62,000 bases of DNA from assembly GCA_009760855.2 (NCBI GenBank), contig WPIO01000031.1, positions 1,417,501-1,479,500 of the forward strand, read 5' to 3'. Source of the DNA: Cristatella mucedo. Its lineage: Eukaryota; Bryozoa; Phylactolaemata; Cristatellidae. Shown one piece after another: positions 37,391 through 47,965 of this stretch. The position numbers and the translations under genes are program-made. Each line of letters starts with the position of its first letter. Position 1 is the first letter of the stretch. The notes beneath the pieces are model-generated. The model worked only from the letters and a program-made list of their open reading frames with translations, did not search any database and had not been told where the DNA came from.

Positions 37391-38329
37391 AGTGCATTGT
37401 TGCAGTACATTTAGGTATAAAAACGCATCAATGTTTTTGCTAGCTCAAGGTCGTCATTGTGGATGTGAGCCCGATGGCGGTAACTCGGGTTACCGAATTT
37501 TCGCAAGTGGAATCGCAATTAATTATTTATTTTGCGGACAGCTGCTCTAAGCGTTTATAGCGTTGCGAAGTCGAAAATGCCGTTGACCTGATTCAGGAGC
37601 AGCACCGTCAGAATCATGTCGAAGCAATTTGAAGAACTATGTGCGCAAGAGCTCAATGAAAGGATCACGCTATGGTTGGCTATAATGACGATATAAAAGA
37701 TGTTAGCAATGATGTTCTTAACAACGCAATGGAACTAGTGTGCAAGTTTTTAGAAAAATTTCCCGGGAACTTCATTGACACCCGCTGATCTGAAAAGATT
37801 ATGCAGGTGGTCCGGAATCGTGGGGCCAGTGCTCGCCTAGGTAGCATCGCTGTTAGTCAGGACGAAGATCCTGACAATATGGGCGCGCCGTTGGCGGCGG
37901 CATCCGATATGGTGCAGATTCGTGGCAGAAAAAAAAGATCATCAGGGCTGAAGGCTGCTCCGGGCGTGCAGATACGCTCGAGCTACCGTGGTAACTCGGC
38001 TTACCACCATCGAGCTCATACAGCTTTCGAGAAAATGGTCCGTCTGAGCTTCCGGCAAAGTAATTGAATAGCTCACTCGCAGGATGTGACATGGAATATC
38101 AGTCTTAACGCGTTCGTTAGTAAGCGACTTCTAAGCACTCTTGAATTTGAGCGCCAGAAAGCATTGCGCAATATGCGTCGATTTCTCCATAAGCTGGGCG
38201 TCTTTTAAATAGTCAACGCTTTGCCTTCGAGTATACCAAGTAATCCGGGTGACATCCAGTGCATGTAGGACTACCTGATTTTCTCTGATACGCTTTCTTC
38301 AATCGGTATGTCTGTGTCTCTATCCAACT
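37391..38329. other. No recognised feature
   Basis: Some short open frames (37801-38067, +). A GGTAACTCGG motif occurs twice (37470, 37990). No family recognised. Confidence 0.35.
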
Positions 38330-38680
38330 TCGGATCCTTTGGCTACTGCTCTCACGCCCCCTGAGCCCGTAATTCACAAACAACTGAACTGAAGAAACCC
38401 CTGACTCGTCATTCAGAAAGAAGCTAAAAACCTAGTTGTTCCTCCTGACATTTGCTCCGTCTGCGTGAATTGCCATCGGTGTACTTATGCGTGCTGTTGT
38501 ATTTTCTTTCTGGCACAGGTAAAGTGCCTGGAAATATGTAGATAGTTCTCTTAGGGCGCTATAAACAAACATCTTACTGCTATTTTTGTAATAATAATAA
38601 TAATAAATTTGTATCAAAGAACATAAAATATCTTTCTAGGCACTTTAAATATGCTGCTATATTCAGCAATTAGCGAGATA
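38330..38680 (+). mobile_element. LINE tails, plus then minus
   Basis: 38330-38585 is a diverged plus-strand end of the second tail subtype (AAAGTGCCTGGAAATATG, then GTTCTCTTAGGGCGCTATAA). From 38590 a minus-strand tail follows (TAATAATAATAATAA, CTTTCTAGGCACTTTAAATA). Confidence 0.5.
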
Positions 38681-38711
38681 GCTATTTAGCTTGCATAATA
38701 CCACTACCCTC

Positions 38712-38756
38712 GGTGAGCCGTGATGGCGCACTAGGTAAGGTGGTTGCTGAATCTCC
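38712..38756 (+). mobile_element. SINE-A head only
   Basis: TGAGCCGTGATGGCGCACTA then GGTAAGGTGGTTGCTG matches the 5' end of SINE-A (complement at 23738-23700) and stops abruptly. Confidence 0.55.
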
Positions 38757-39510
38757 TAATATCCTAAATGGTAACGACCCGGCACTCGAAATTTCGCACG
38801 CGGCTGTATCAGCACAAATGGCAAAAGTGCCACGGACTCCCTGTATACTACTGCCGAAACGACAGTTACTTTCAGGCTCATCACAAGATCGTAGATGCTA
38901 AAACTCAAGATATTCATGACCATAACATGCAATGTTTTAAAAAAGCCGAGGGTATTATGAGGATGTCCTCTCTACCGAGCTCGGCGGTGACTTGCCGAAT
39001 GCCGGCAAGGGCTCGCTTTTATTCACCTCCCCCCCCCCCCAGGAGACCTTCGCCAAAAGACAGCGACTGCGGTTATGTTCTTGCCTTACATACCTATCAG
39101 ATCATAAGCCATATATAAATCCGGTTACATTGTTCTGCTCATATGCCATAAGCGGTCTTCAATTCGAAGTCGGTCACCAAGCTCGAAGTTCACATTCGTA
39201 TGACATTCCAGCACCCAAATTGGCTTGGAATCTGCTTGCGGCTTGTTCAATTTGCTGATTAATTTATTTTCTTCGTTTGTTAATCTAAAATTGGACCTTT
39301 CCACGAGTATAAAGTACTGCGAGTGACCACAACTTGGATTCTTTCTGCGTTCTTTTATTTCTTTTAGCTTGTGGACTAAGGCTCTACTTTGTATGAAGTT
39401 ATATAAACTAACGAAAAGGGCTGAAATCCGGAATCCGTCTGCTGTCGACCGGCTGGGTGAGAGTTCGATGCAACCGGTACGTTGGCGCAACCCGCCAAGC
39501 TTAGTCGAAT
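38757..39510. other. No gene called; possible 3' UTR of the next candidate
   Basis: A minus-strand frame (39538-39125) reads like protein in places (RLTNEENKLISKLNKPQADS) but has no family match. An AATAAA on the minus strand (39359-39354) could end the candidate gene at 39778-39511. Confidence 0.35.
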
Positions 39511-39778
39511 CTAGGTCGACGTCGAGAGCAACGTCCACGTGAAGCTTCTTGGGTGCCGGAGAAAGGCTCTTTTGACCAGCTCGCCAATAGTTTTTAACGG
39601 CAAATCAAGCACGAATTGCGCCAAGTGTTGGTCGGCTGGAGACTTGGATCTGATGCTGCTTATGGCCTGCAGCTCTTCCCCCCCCCGACAGTGAACAGCG
39701 CCGCTTGAAGCAGCGCGCAATGCCTGCTTCGGCAGCTCTCACGGCAAGCGCTCCCACCACAAAGCTGATCGATGCCAT
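39511..39778 (-). pseudogene. Possible small gene broken at a G-run
   Basis: ATG at 39778 has a strong context (GTGAAAATGG) and starts MASISFVVGALAVRAAEAGI then ARCFKRRCSL. A run of nine G (39677-39685) then throws the frame. One base off, the next frame continues EELQAISSIRSKSPADQHLA, QFVLDLPLKTIGELVKRAFL and RHPRS, and stops at 39511. That second part reads like real helical protein. A candidate polyadenylation signal lies about 150 bp further. Either a sequencing or assembly error in the run, or a real frameshift. No family recognised; listed as a pseudogene only because the frame is broken. Confidence 0.3.
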
Positions 39779-40857
39779 TTTCACAGTATTCTCAGCGGCA
39801 GAATTCCGAATGCGAGGCCAGCCTCGATCCGGCGGACCATCCGGCGGACGCGTCGGACGCGTCGCACTCGGGCCGGAAGCGTTGCGTCCTCTGCTACTCC
39901 AACAAGTGTACAACGCTATCGAGGTGTACCTGCAGAGCACTAGATACCTGGAGCAGGCGCACGGCTGCTCGGAGTGAGCAGACACACTGGCTAGTACGAT
40001 TGACGGCGCTGCGGGCGAGGCCGCACTCACAGGTGAGAGAGAGACGACTCGCGAGCGGCGGCGGCCACCGGCATTTTCCACTGGCGCAGTCCACTCGTAG
40101 CTGTCTCGGTGGGGCTCTCTCCCCCCAGCTCTAACGGCTGGAGCTATCCAACGTCCGCCCGCTACTTAAGCCAATGCTCATTGCAGCATACTCCTGCCTC
40201 CGAATCGCACTAGCTTATCGCGAAAAATATGCTGCAGCCTTCGAGTCCCTGGTTTCTTGGTTTCTTGAATACGTCCATCGGAGGCGAGTGCCTGCCGAAA
40301 GAGCACACCCTCGATTGCACGATCTGCGCTCGACGGTTCAGATATGCTACCAGAGGTTAGAAATGAGAATTGAGGCTTGATAAAGCCGTTATTCTAGGCC
40401 GACCTGACTTAGCGATAGCGGACGGCTCGGCCACCCTCAAGCCGACATACTGAGCATGCCATACAGACAAGTGGTACGTAAACGACGAAAATAGTAGCGA
40501 AATACAAATTCATACACTAAATTAATAAAGTATATATATATATATATATATATCAGAACGCGGCAGTAGGATAAAAACTTAGTTCAACCAACGAATATGT
40601 GTAGCACCAAATGTTCCAAGGGACGTCTTTGTGCTAAGCAGAAAAAATATGCTATCCTGTCTTCCCCGATAATTGAGCCCTGGATCTCAAAAACCAGAGA
40701 CGACGGCCACAACGGTGCACTCTTTTTAAATCAAGTCTAACCCATGTCAGCAGCAGCAGAGGGTAGGGGCAATCTTCAGATAGGGTATCTATCCACATTA
40801 CGGAAACTTAAACTTAGAAAACTATGTGTATACCAAATGCTTTAAATTGATACAGCA
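39779..40857. other. CpG island, then AT-rich DNA with TA repeat
   Basis: GC-rich to about 40150 (likely promoter of the minus-strand candidate). A (TA)n repeat lies at 40531-40553. No other feature. Confidence 0.4.
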
Positions 40858-40965
40858 AACAACATAATAAAAAATAATAGAAATAATAATAATGCATTTG
40901 TATAGCACCCTCAGAGAACTTTACCTCTTTCTCTTCAAGGCACTTTACATATATTCATGTAAGAT
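40858..40965 (-). mobile_element. Solo LINE tail
   Basis: AATAATAATAATGCATTTGT, then GCACCCTCAGAGAACTTTAC and CAAGGCACTTTACATATA. Confidence 0.6.
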
Positions 40966-42239
40966 GTGCCTGCCCAAGTGCAGCACCGGACTGCCAGCGA
41001 TAGCACGACAAATGCATAATACTCACTTAAACACGCTTTGATATACTGCAAAGTTCATCGTGCGTTTGTTAAATTGCCGCTCTTTTGTTTGGACCGCTTG
41101 CATAAGCCAGGTCAAAAATTCCAGACACTGAGCATGCCGCGCTCGACCGAGAGCTTCGGCAGACGAACGTTTACGGGTACTTCGCGGAAACGTCCACGGC
41201 GGCATCGTTCATTCGCATGACCTGCGTCAATCCTCGCGCCTCGTAAGGCGGGATTTCCTTGGCAGGCGACGCGATCGAATGCGGGCAGGCCTCGTCACTG
41301 CAGTCGCTCTGGGAGGCAGGAGCTCACGCGTTCGCGCCGCGAGCGGCGACGGAGGCGAGCTGCCGCTACGTGACGCGGCGCCAGTCTCGCATACTTGAGA
41401 GACCGCTCCCAAGAGCGCGCTGCTGCAGCTTTTGCGCTCTTGGGAGGCAGGAGCTCCCGTATACGTGGCGCAGCAGCAGCAGCAGCTAACTGCTGCTGCT
41501 GCAAGACGCGGCGGCGGCGCGAGTCTCCGCACTGTTGGGCACCGCACTGCAGCTCACGCACTTGAATTATGTTAGCTAGCGATTTTCTCGACGGCAGAGG
41601 CGCAAGTCGAGCCGCTCTCGTTGAACAGTACCGTGGGGCATCTGACTCACTACATCCGCCTCGCATTGAGAATTTTGCCGATGCTGCATTGACTTCGCCC
41701 CCTACCGATAGCCTATGAGTTTAAGCGGACGACTCCGTCTTCGCGACGGCATCGCGCGGCACGGCGGAGAGGGTGCTATATAGTCCGGGACGCTGCAACA
41801 GCGTCGAGACTCGCACGAATCTGCCTCCTGTCTCCTCTTCCCTGCCGCCGGGCAATTGCATGGGATGCATTGACACTGTGCACATGTGTCACCGGCGAGC
41901 GTTCCGGAACCGGAAAATCGGACGGCACGTAGCTCTGGTCCGATTATTTGTTACGAATATTTAGTAAATATTGTCCTCCTTGCTGAAGCAGTTGTTCTAC
42001 TGGGTTTCTATAGAGAATTGAAACACGCCAAAAAAACATCGTAGTGATAAGATAATGCATTCCAAAAGCGCTACAAGATAACCAAATATTTTCCGGTCGT
42101 TTCAAATAGGCTGAATAAAAACGATGCACAATTGCTGTACGCGTAAGGATGTAAGGGATGATTCACTAGAACGAAGCAGTTACCGACGATGATAATTAGC
42201 TTCGCCTTAAAAATCAATTCAAGAGATCGCGATGTCAAT
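40966..42239. other. GC island with CAG/CTG hairpin, no gene called
   Basis: CpG-rich at about 41110-41900. GGGAGGCAGGAGCTC occurs twice (about 41310, 41440). (CAG)5 faces (CTG)4 across a few bases at 41470-41502. Frames on both strands have no recognised domain. Confidence 0.4.
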
Positions 42240-42620
42240 CAGTAGAGGGTTTCAGACATCAGCACGATAGGAAGTGTAGGCATGGTCTCGGAAGGATTTG
42301 AAGTTGAGGCTTAACTAAGCGAACAGAGTCATAGGAGCCGTAGTACATGCGAAAGCCGAGGTAGTAAATTTTTAGAAATTATGTAAGCCGGAGCAAAGAA
42401 GCGTGAGTGAATGACCATGTAAGTCAATGAGCTGCTTAATAGGTAGCCAGTACTGGCTGCAGAGAAGTAGCATAACGCGACACGTCACGGCCAATAAGCC
42501 TACCTGCTGTATTTTGCTCTATCTGTAAGCATCTTATCGGGAAGGCAGGAAAGAAAGATCTGCAAGGAAAGCGTTTCAGAAGCCAGAGACGACGTCATAA
42601 AAGCTTTGACTAAATTTGTA
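42240..42620 (-). mobile_element. Diverged LINE, RT C-terminal region
   Basis: Minus-strand match to the RT tail: TAGGTAGCCAGTACTGGCTG and GCCAATAAGCCTACCTGCTG correspond to the LHWLPVKQ and ARLVCRE blocks. More diverged than neighbours and without an open frame. Confidence 0.5.
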
Positions 42621-43061
42621 TCGGGACCCTAATCGATCTATTCCCTGCAAACCATTGTTTCACCACTCTGACCTCTTTCAAAGTCAATGAGCGCCTCTTG
42701 CTTGGCTTGAAAATCATTCGATACCGGTGAACAACTTTTTTCCAAATTCGTCGATGCACCACTTACCTGGTCGGTATGCAGGAAACGATGCTAATGCCAT
42801 CCATGAATGCGCATTGGTGAAAGATTTCTATTCTGAGCCATGGTAATCTTAGGGGCTACAGGGGCTGCATCGTGGAGTACTATTTGCATAACTAGCACAA
42901 ATTTTAGAGGTGAGATAGCACAGCCCATGTGGGTACCAATTTGAGGGGCTATCAAGCAATAGTGGAATGTAGAGTCTCGAACCTCGTTTGGAACTTCCCA
43001 CCGTATTCAGGTGTGATATCCTCAACTTCCTCGGGTATCAAAAAATGAGCACGCACACACA

Positions 43062-43062
<1 letters not shown>
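42621..43062. other. No recognised feature
   Basis: AT-rich sequence before a TA repeat; nothing recognised. Confidence 0.4.

Positions 43063-43104
<42 letters not shown>
43063..43104. repeat. (TA)n microsatellite
   Basis: Uninterrupted TA, preceded by a short CACACA run. Confidence 0.9.
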
Positions 43105-43107
<3 letters not shown>

Positions 43108-43556
43108 AATTTCATGTATTTATTTATATTTATATTTATATAGCTGGGAGCCAGTTACATATCAAGATAACATTCTGATCAGCAGTACCGCGATGTAACG
43201 AATGGGAAAGTACAGTACCCAGATGGCCCGGTGGGTAGCACTGGTTTCTGAAAAAGGAAGTTGTTCATTTCGCGGAAAGCATTTATTAAAGATGCGACAA
43301 CTGTTACCATAGTTCCTTGGTTACTAGTCAAAACCAGACAGCCTGAGGTGTGGGTTTTGGGTTTAATAACAGCAAGCTGAGCTGGTAAATGCCACGAACA
43401 AACGGTGGAGCCATAGCAGCAGTGTCCCCCTGGACACAGCACCTTACAAACGCACCATGCCAAAGCCAACCTCACCGGATGCTGTTGCAAGAGCACGCGT
43501 GCCTGTGCGATTGACGTAACGTGAGACACTCTGCCAAGAAATTATGCTGTACCAGC

Positions 43557-46341
43557 CTAGGATGAACGACGTCGGCTGTACTCCTCCCAGCCTCCAATGT
43601 AATGCCGCACCCTGAAGGCAAATAATATAACGTGCACAAAGCATGCTTAGCTACCAAAGACCGTTGCATCAAACTGAAGCACGGCCTGTTGAACTTTCTT
43701 TCTAACACAAAAATGACTCCTGGATTTCAGACAGTTAGAGCTACATTTCTGCTGCACACTAACCTGGAAAATCCTGCTTTATGCGCCAGCTCAAGGGCAC
43801 GCCGGCTACGCACACCGCCCAAGCAGCTGAACACGACGTCGCTGTCTGATTGCTTAGGTTTCTCTCCTCCGTATAGCTTGGCAAAGTCACCTTCAGTCAT
43901 CTTCAATGCTCTCTCAATTTCGTCGACTGTAACATTACACAATACAGGTAGACATGTGCAATCACCAAACGTAAGCACAAATAGACTTGCATGTACACTT
44001 GAATACGTGCTCGACTGTACAGATGCATACCTTCGGTATCCTCATAACATTGCTAAAATTCGGGCTTATTTAGATAAGGATAATAATAATAATGTACTTG
44101 ATAAAGTGCCCTCAGAGAACTTAATCTCTTTCTAGGCGCTTTACATTTGCTGCAAAGTGAAATGCAATTAAATGGTAAGTAAAATCATGCTTGAAAAACA
44201 AACAAAATGAATAACATGGCTAGGGGTGACATGCACAGGGTCAGCATGCAAATGTGGTTAGTGGCAGCATGCACAGTGCCAGCACGCATAAGCACATCAA
44301 GGACGAATCACAGGGACCCACTAAATGCTGTCCTAAATAGGCGTTTTTAAGTTCCTTTTAAATGTGGTCAGGTCAGGGGATGTTCTGACGCAGGTCGGGA
44401 GGGAGTTCCAGGCTTTGGGATACCACATCCAAGTTAGTCCATGCATTCGTGACATCCCGTCTCGACTTCTGCAACTTACTGCTTACTGGCCTACCAGCAT
44501 GTGCGATCACACGATTGCAGCTGGTGCAAAACTCTGCAGCTAGGCATGTCTGTCGTGAGCGTCGCAGTTGCCACATTACACTACTTCTCACCGACCTGCA
44601 CTGGCTACCAGTCAAGCAACGGATTGATTTCAAGGTTTTGTCGCTCACTTTTAGGTCCCTTCATTCTTCGGCTCCAGTCTATCTCTCCCCCACCAGGCCA
44701 AGCATCATACCACCCGCTTTTCGGAATCCAACAGTCTACAAATACCTCGTACAAACCTCAAATCCTTTGGAAACCGTGCATTTAGTTCATATGCTCCCAA
44801 AGCCTGGAACTCCCTCCTGACTTGCATCAGAACATCCCGGACTTGACGATATTTAAAAAGAACTTAAAAACACACCTATTTAGGACAGCATTAAGTGGGT
44901 CCCTGTGATTCGTCCTTCCCGTGCTTATGCATGCTGACACTGTGCATGCTGCCACTAACCACATTTGCATGCTGACCTTGTGCATGTCACCCCTAACCAT
45001 GTTATTCATGTTGCTTGTTTATCACGAATGATATTACTCATCATTCAATTGCATTTCCCTTTGCAGCAAATTTAAAGTGCCTAGAGAGAGATTGAGTTCT
45101 CTGAGGGTGCTTTATCAATTAACAATTAACAACGTAAGTTCAACGTAATGAAGCTCGTAGCCCCCCTCCCCCCCCCCGTAAAAAGAGATCAATCATTAAA
45201 AAAATGGGAGGCATATCTCATCATCAGATCATAACTCCACCCCAGACCTCTGGTGTACTGAGCTAATGCATCGTCGAAGACTACCGAATGAACTCTTATC
45301 ACTTTGCGAAGGAGAAGACCTAACCACGCCTTCCCGTCCAGTGCTATTTAGGAGCATTACCTATCAGGATTGTGTTCTAGCAAGAGTGGCGAACACTATT
45401 TGGCCCTATTTAGCCTATGGGCTCAAGGATAGTGGAAAGGTGCTCACACTACAAGACACGACTCGATCCCGGTTTGGGTTCGAGTCGTGCAAGGCCAATT
45501 CTATACTGCCAGCTGCAGCCTTCTTGGCACCTAACTAGTGGGTGGGGTAAGGTGCTCGCACTTCACAATCCGGGCTGTGAGATCGAGTCCCTCAGCAATT
45601 TCTTTACTGCCCATAGCAACCAGGATGAAACTACCAAGGTGCTCTTTCCGATATAAAATTAGGCTGCTGAATCACCCGAAATATACTTTCTTATCGGTGC
45701 GATTTGGCAGCATGCAGTGGCACCAAACTGGTGCTTGCCAGCTCAACAAGACTCGGCAGCATGTAGCTTCTTGAACGAAAGCAGCACTGCGTTTGCGAAG
45801 GTGAGAACTCAGCCAAGAAAAGCCGAGCACAGCACATAAAGAAGCTCGAAGCTACAGTGAAGGGATCGTTGCGACAATCATGCGAACGGTCAGTCCTGAT
45901 CTCCAGCATTTATGCTGCCGACCGCATCAACTAGGCTGGCGAGACAAGTGTGTGATCGTAAGACGGCTGAGCAGGCAATTCAAGCTGGTGCACCATTATG
46001 TCAACACGTGGCCTTGCAACCTCATTTAGTCACAGTTCCACATAGCATCACACAGCAAACAAAAAATGAAAATGTACAAGCCTCCTAAACCCGAAGCAGC
46101 TGAGTTGCTGCTTACGATACTGCTTACGCGGTACGTTGATAGCCCCGGGCATCATGCCAGTGGATGACGTTTCGTCCCGACGACGTACGTCGATGATACG
46201 AATTTGCTTGCCTTTAAGCAGTGATATCAGATTGTCGTAGTTCAAGTCATACCACGGCCGGTGATCTTTTACTTCAGTCGCAAGACCAGCAGCTGAAAAC
46301 ACCGGGTGCAGCGTGTTCAGTTTTTGCTCAGCAGCCAGCAT
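43557..46341 (-). CDS. Rhodanese B, single-domain TSTD-like sulfurtransferase, 143 residues
   Basis: Minus-strand exons 46341-46128, 43926-43764 and 43611-43557; introns phase 1 and phase 2 with donors C/GTAAGC and AG/GTTAGT and acceptors TTACAG and GCCTTCAG. The product has a full rhodanese fold: [20 protein letters not shown] (32-51), [12 protein letters not shown] (60-71), FSC106LGGVR and HYIGGWEEY (129-137). Rhodaneses transfer sulfane sulfur through a persulfide on this Cys. The loop here is CLGGVR, where the family and its neighbour have CRSGxR, so the first Arg is lost; activity may be altered. The ATG at 46341 lies 9 bp after a 200-bp CT tract. Alternatively an upstream exon joins at TTTTCAG (exon starting 46292, phase 1, as in rhodanese A). 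Intron 1 holds SINE and nested LINE insertions. Confidence 0.78.
44030..45125 (+). mobile_element. LINE copy (host of nested insertion)
   Basis: Plus-strand copy split by another LINE. The left piece 44030-44082 (AACATTGCTAAAATTCGGGC) and the right piece from 44423 join in frame as [23 protein letters not shown]-terminus follows, then two 3' UTR units and GAGATTGAGTTCTCTGAGGG, ending near 45120. In the first intron of rhodanese B, antisense to the gene. Confidence 0.85.
44083..44417 (-). mobile_element. LINE 3' end nested in a LINE, with GGATA duplication
   Basis: 335-bp minus-strand insert from ATAATAATGTACTTGATAAA to GAGTTCCAGGCTTT, 5'-truncated. GGATA is present at both sides (44078-44082 and 44418-44422), once in the uninterrupted element. 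Confidence 0.85.
45126..45431. other. Intron of rhodanese B, no recognised feature
   Basis: Includes a C-run near 45160-45177; otherwise unremarkable. Confidence 0.4.
45432..45690 (+). mobile_element. SINE copies: tRNA-like head, then SINE-A
   Basis: At 45432-45535 a tRNA-like head has GGAAAGGTGCTCACAC and GGTTTGGGTTCGAGTC. At 45540-45680 a second copy has GGGTAAGGTGCTCGCAC, GTGAGATCGAGTCC and the SINE-A end GGCTGCTGAATCACC. Confidence 0.6.
45691..46127. other. Intron of rhodanese B next to its first exon
   Basis: No repeat or motif recognised up to the donor at 46127. Confidence 0.4.
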
Positions 46342-46345
46342 AAGC

Positions 46346-46552
<207 letters not shown>

Positions 46553-46943
46553 GGGGCAACTGCTGCTGCTGCTGCTGCATGGCACACAAGATCACCAGTG
46601 CACAACGATAAACCCCAAACATGTCTCAAAATGCAAGGTCACGATGGCAACCATTTGCTTTTGAGGTAGAACTGATCAAGCCATCGACTGCTTGTTGACT
46701 ATCAAGTGTGAACGATAGAGAGCAGAATGCCACCCTGCTGAAGCCGTAAGGTTAGAGCTAGGGATAATATGCATCTCAATAAATGCAGCAAAATGCAGCA
46801 GCATTCTTTGTGGGATTCCATTTTTGTTGGCACGTCATGATGCAACTGTCCAATGTAGTACTTCGTGCATTGCACAGTGATGCATACAGCTTCTTACATA
46901 TGCCAAACAACGGCACAAGAGAAAAAAATATATATATATAATA
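46553..46943. other. 5' flank of rhodanese B
   Basis: Starts with a CTG run (46560-46578). A minus-strand ATG at 46622 begins MFGVYRCALVILCAMQ, a possible alternative upstream start, but no phase-1 donor was found after it. Confidence 0.35.
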
Positions 46944-47089
46944 TATAATTTATTTGTATAGCGCCCCAAGAGAACTCAACCTCTATTCAGGCGCTTCACA
47001 TATACCACGGGGCTTGAGCCCACGACCTCAGCCAGACCTTGGTCGAGGCGAGTACCTTAATAGCTGGACCAATCCGGCTTGGCAAAGAA
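46944..47089 (-). mobile_element. SINE-B (tRNA-derived, LINE-like tail)
   Basis: GCGCCCCAAGAGAACTCAAC and TCTATTCAGGCGCTTCAC (tail), GGGGCTTGAGCCCACGACC (B-box complement), then GTACCTTAATAGCTGGACCA (A-box complement). Confidence 0.8.
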
Positions 47090-47582
47090 AATCTAGCACA
47101 CCATTGCCCAACGGTTTCGCTTATTAACTGAGCAAAAACTATTGCAGATATGACGGTCGCGCTCTAATATGCCACAGCAATTCCATTTGAGCATATTTAA
47201 CCGCGGTCACGCTTAAGAGCATAATTCTTTTGAGCCGCACAAGCGAATTCACTACCAAGTAGGGCCACAAACAAGTTGCATAAGCTCTCCCCACGTTTCA
47301 TGATCTAAAATCAACCAGATAATAGTGTGTTCCTAAAGGAAACATGCTTTAAACTATATCAACTGACTTTAAAGCTACTGCTACCACGTGCTTACACTGA
47401 AGAATGTTTCTTGCTGTGGCTCTATGTATACAAACGGTGCGCAGAAAATCTCTATGCATAATTTCAAAGAAGGGTGGAAAGCGAGCAAACGCATTAGACT
47501 CGGTACGGCGCAGAGTGCCTCAGCCTATGCCTTTTTCTTGATTGCAGGGAAAATAAAAGGAACCAATGGTGCCCAGTGAGTT
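47090..47582. other. No recognised feature
   Basis: A 63-codon plus frame at 47388-47579 is without motif. Confidence 0.4.
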
Positions 47583-47965
47583 ATAATAATAATAGTAATA
47601 CATTTTTGCATGGCATCCTCAGAGAACTTAATCTCTGCTTGTGCGTGCTGACACTGTGCATGCTGCCACTAACCACATTTGCATGCTGACCCTGTGCATG
47701 TCACCCCTAACCACGTTGTTCGTGTTGTTTGTCGAGCTTGATATTACTCACCATTCAATTGCATTTCCCTTTGCAGCCAATGTAAAGCGCCTAGAAAGAG
47801 ATTGGGTTCTCTGAGGGTGCTTTATCAAGTGCATTATTATTATTATTACTTTTCTAGGCAATTTACATATGCTGCAGAGAAAACTTTGCAGCAAATGTAA
47901 AGCACCTAGGAAGAAATTGAGTTCTCTGAGGGCGCTTTATCAAGTGCATTATTATTATTACTATT
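47583..47965 (+). mobile_element. Cluster of LINE tails in both orientations
   Basis: A short minus tail (47583-47635), a full plus 3' end with two 3' UTR units (47637-47848), a minus scrap (CTTTTCTAGGCAATTTACAT) and a second plus tail (47886-47965). Repeated insertion at or recombination between ATT-rich ends. Confidence 0.65.

Noticed and set aside
39772-39960. KRCVLCYSNKC...CTC as a piggyBac-type zinc ribbon
   Set aside because: Cys spacing does not fit the family, no DDE region lies upstream, and the opposite strand has a better coding candidate.
43136-43247. Alternative last exon of rhodanese B ending in a YPPGHLG motif
   Set aside because: It has a good acceptor and the right phase, but the exon at 43611-43557 has HYIGGWEEY, matches rhodanese A exactly in position and phase, and is nearer.
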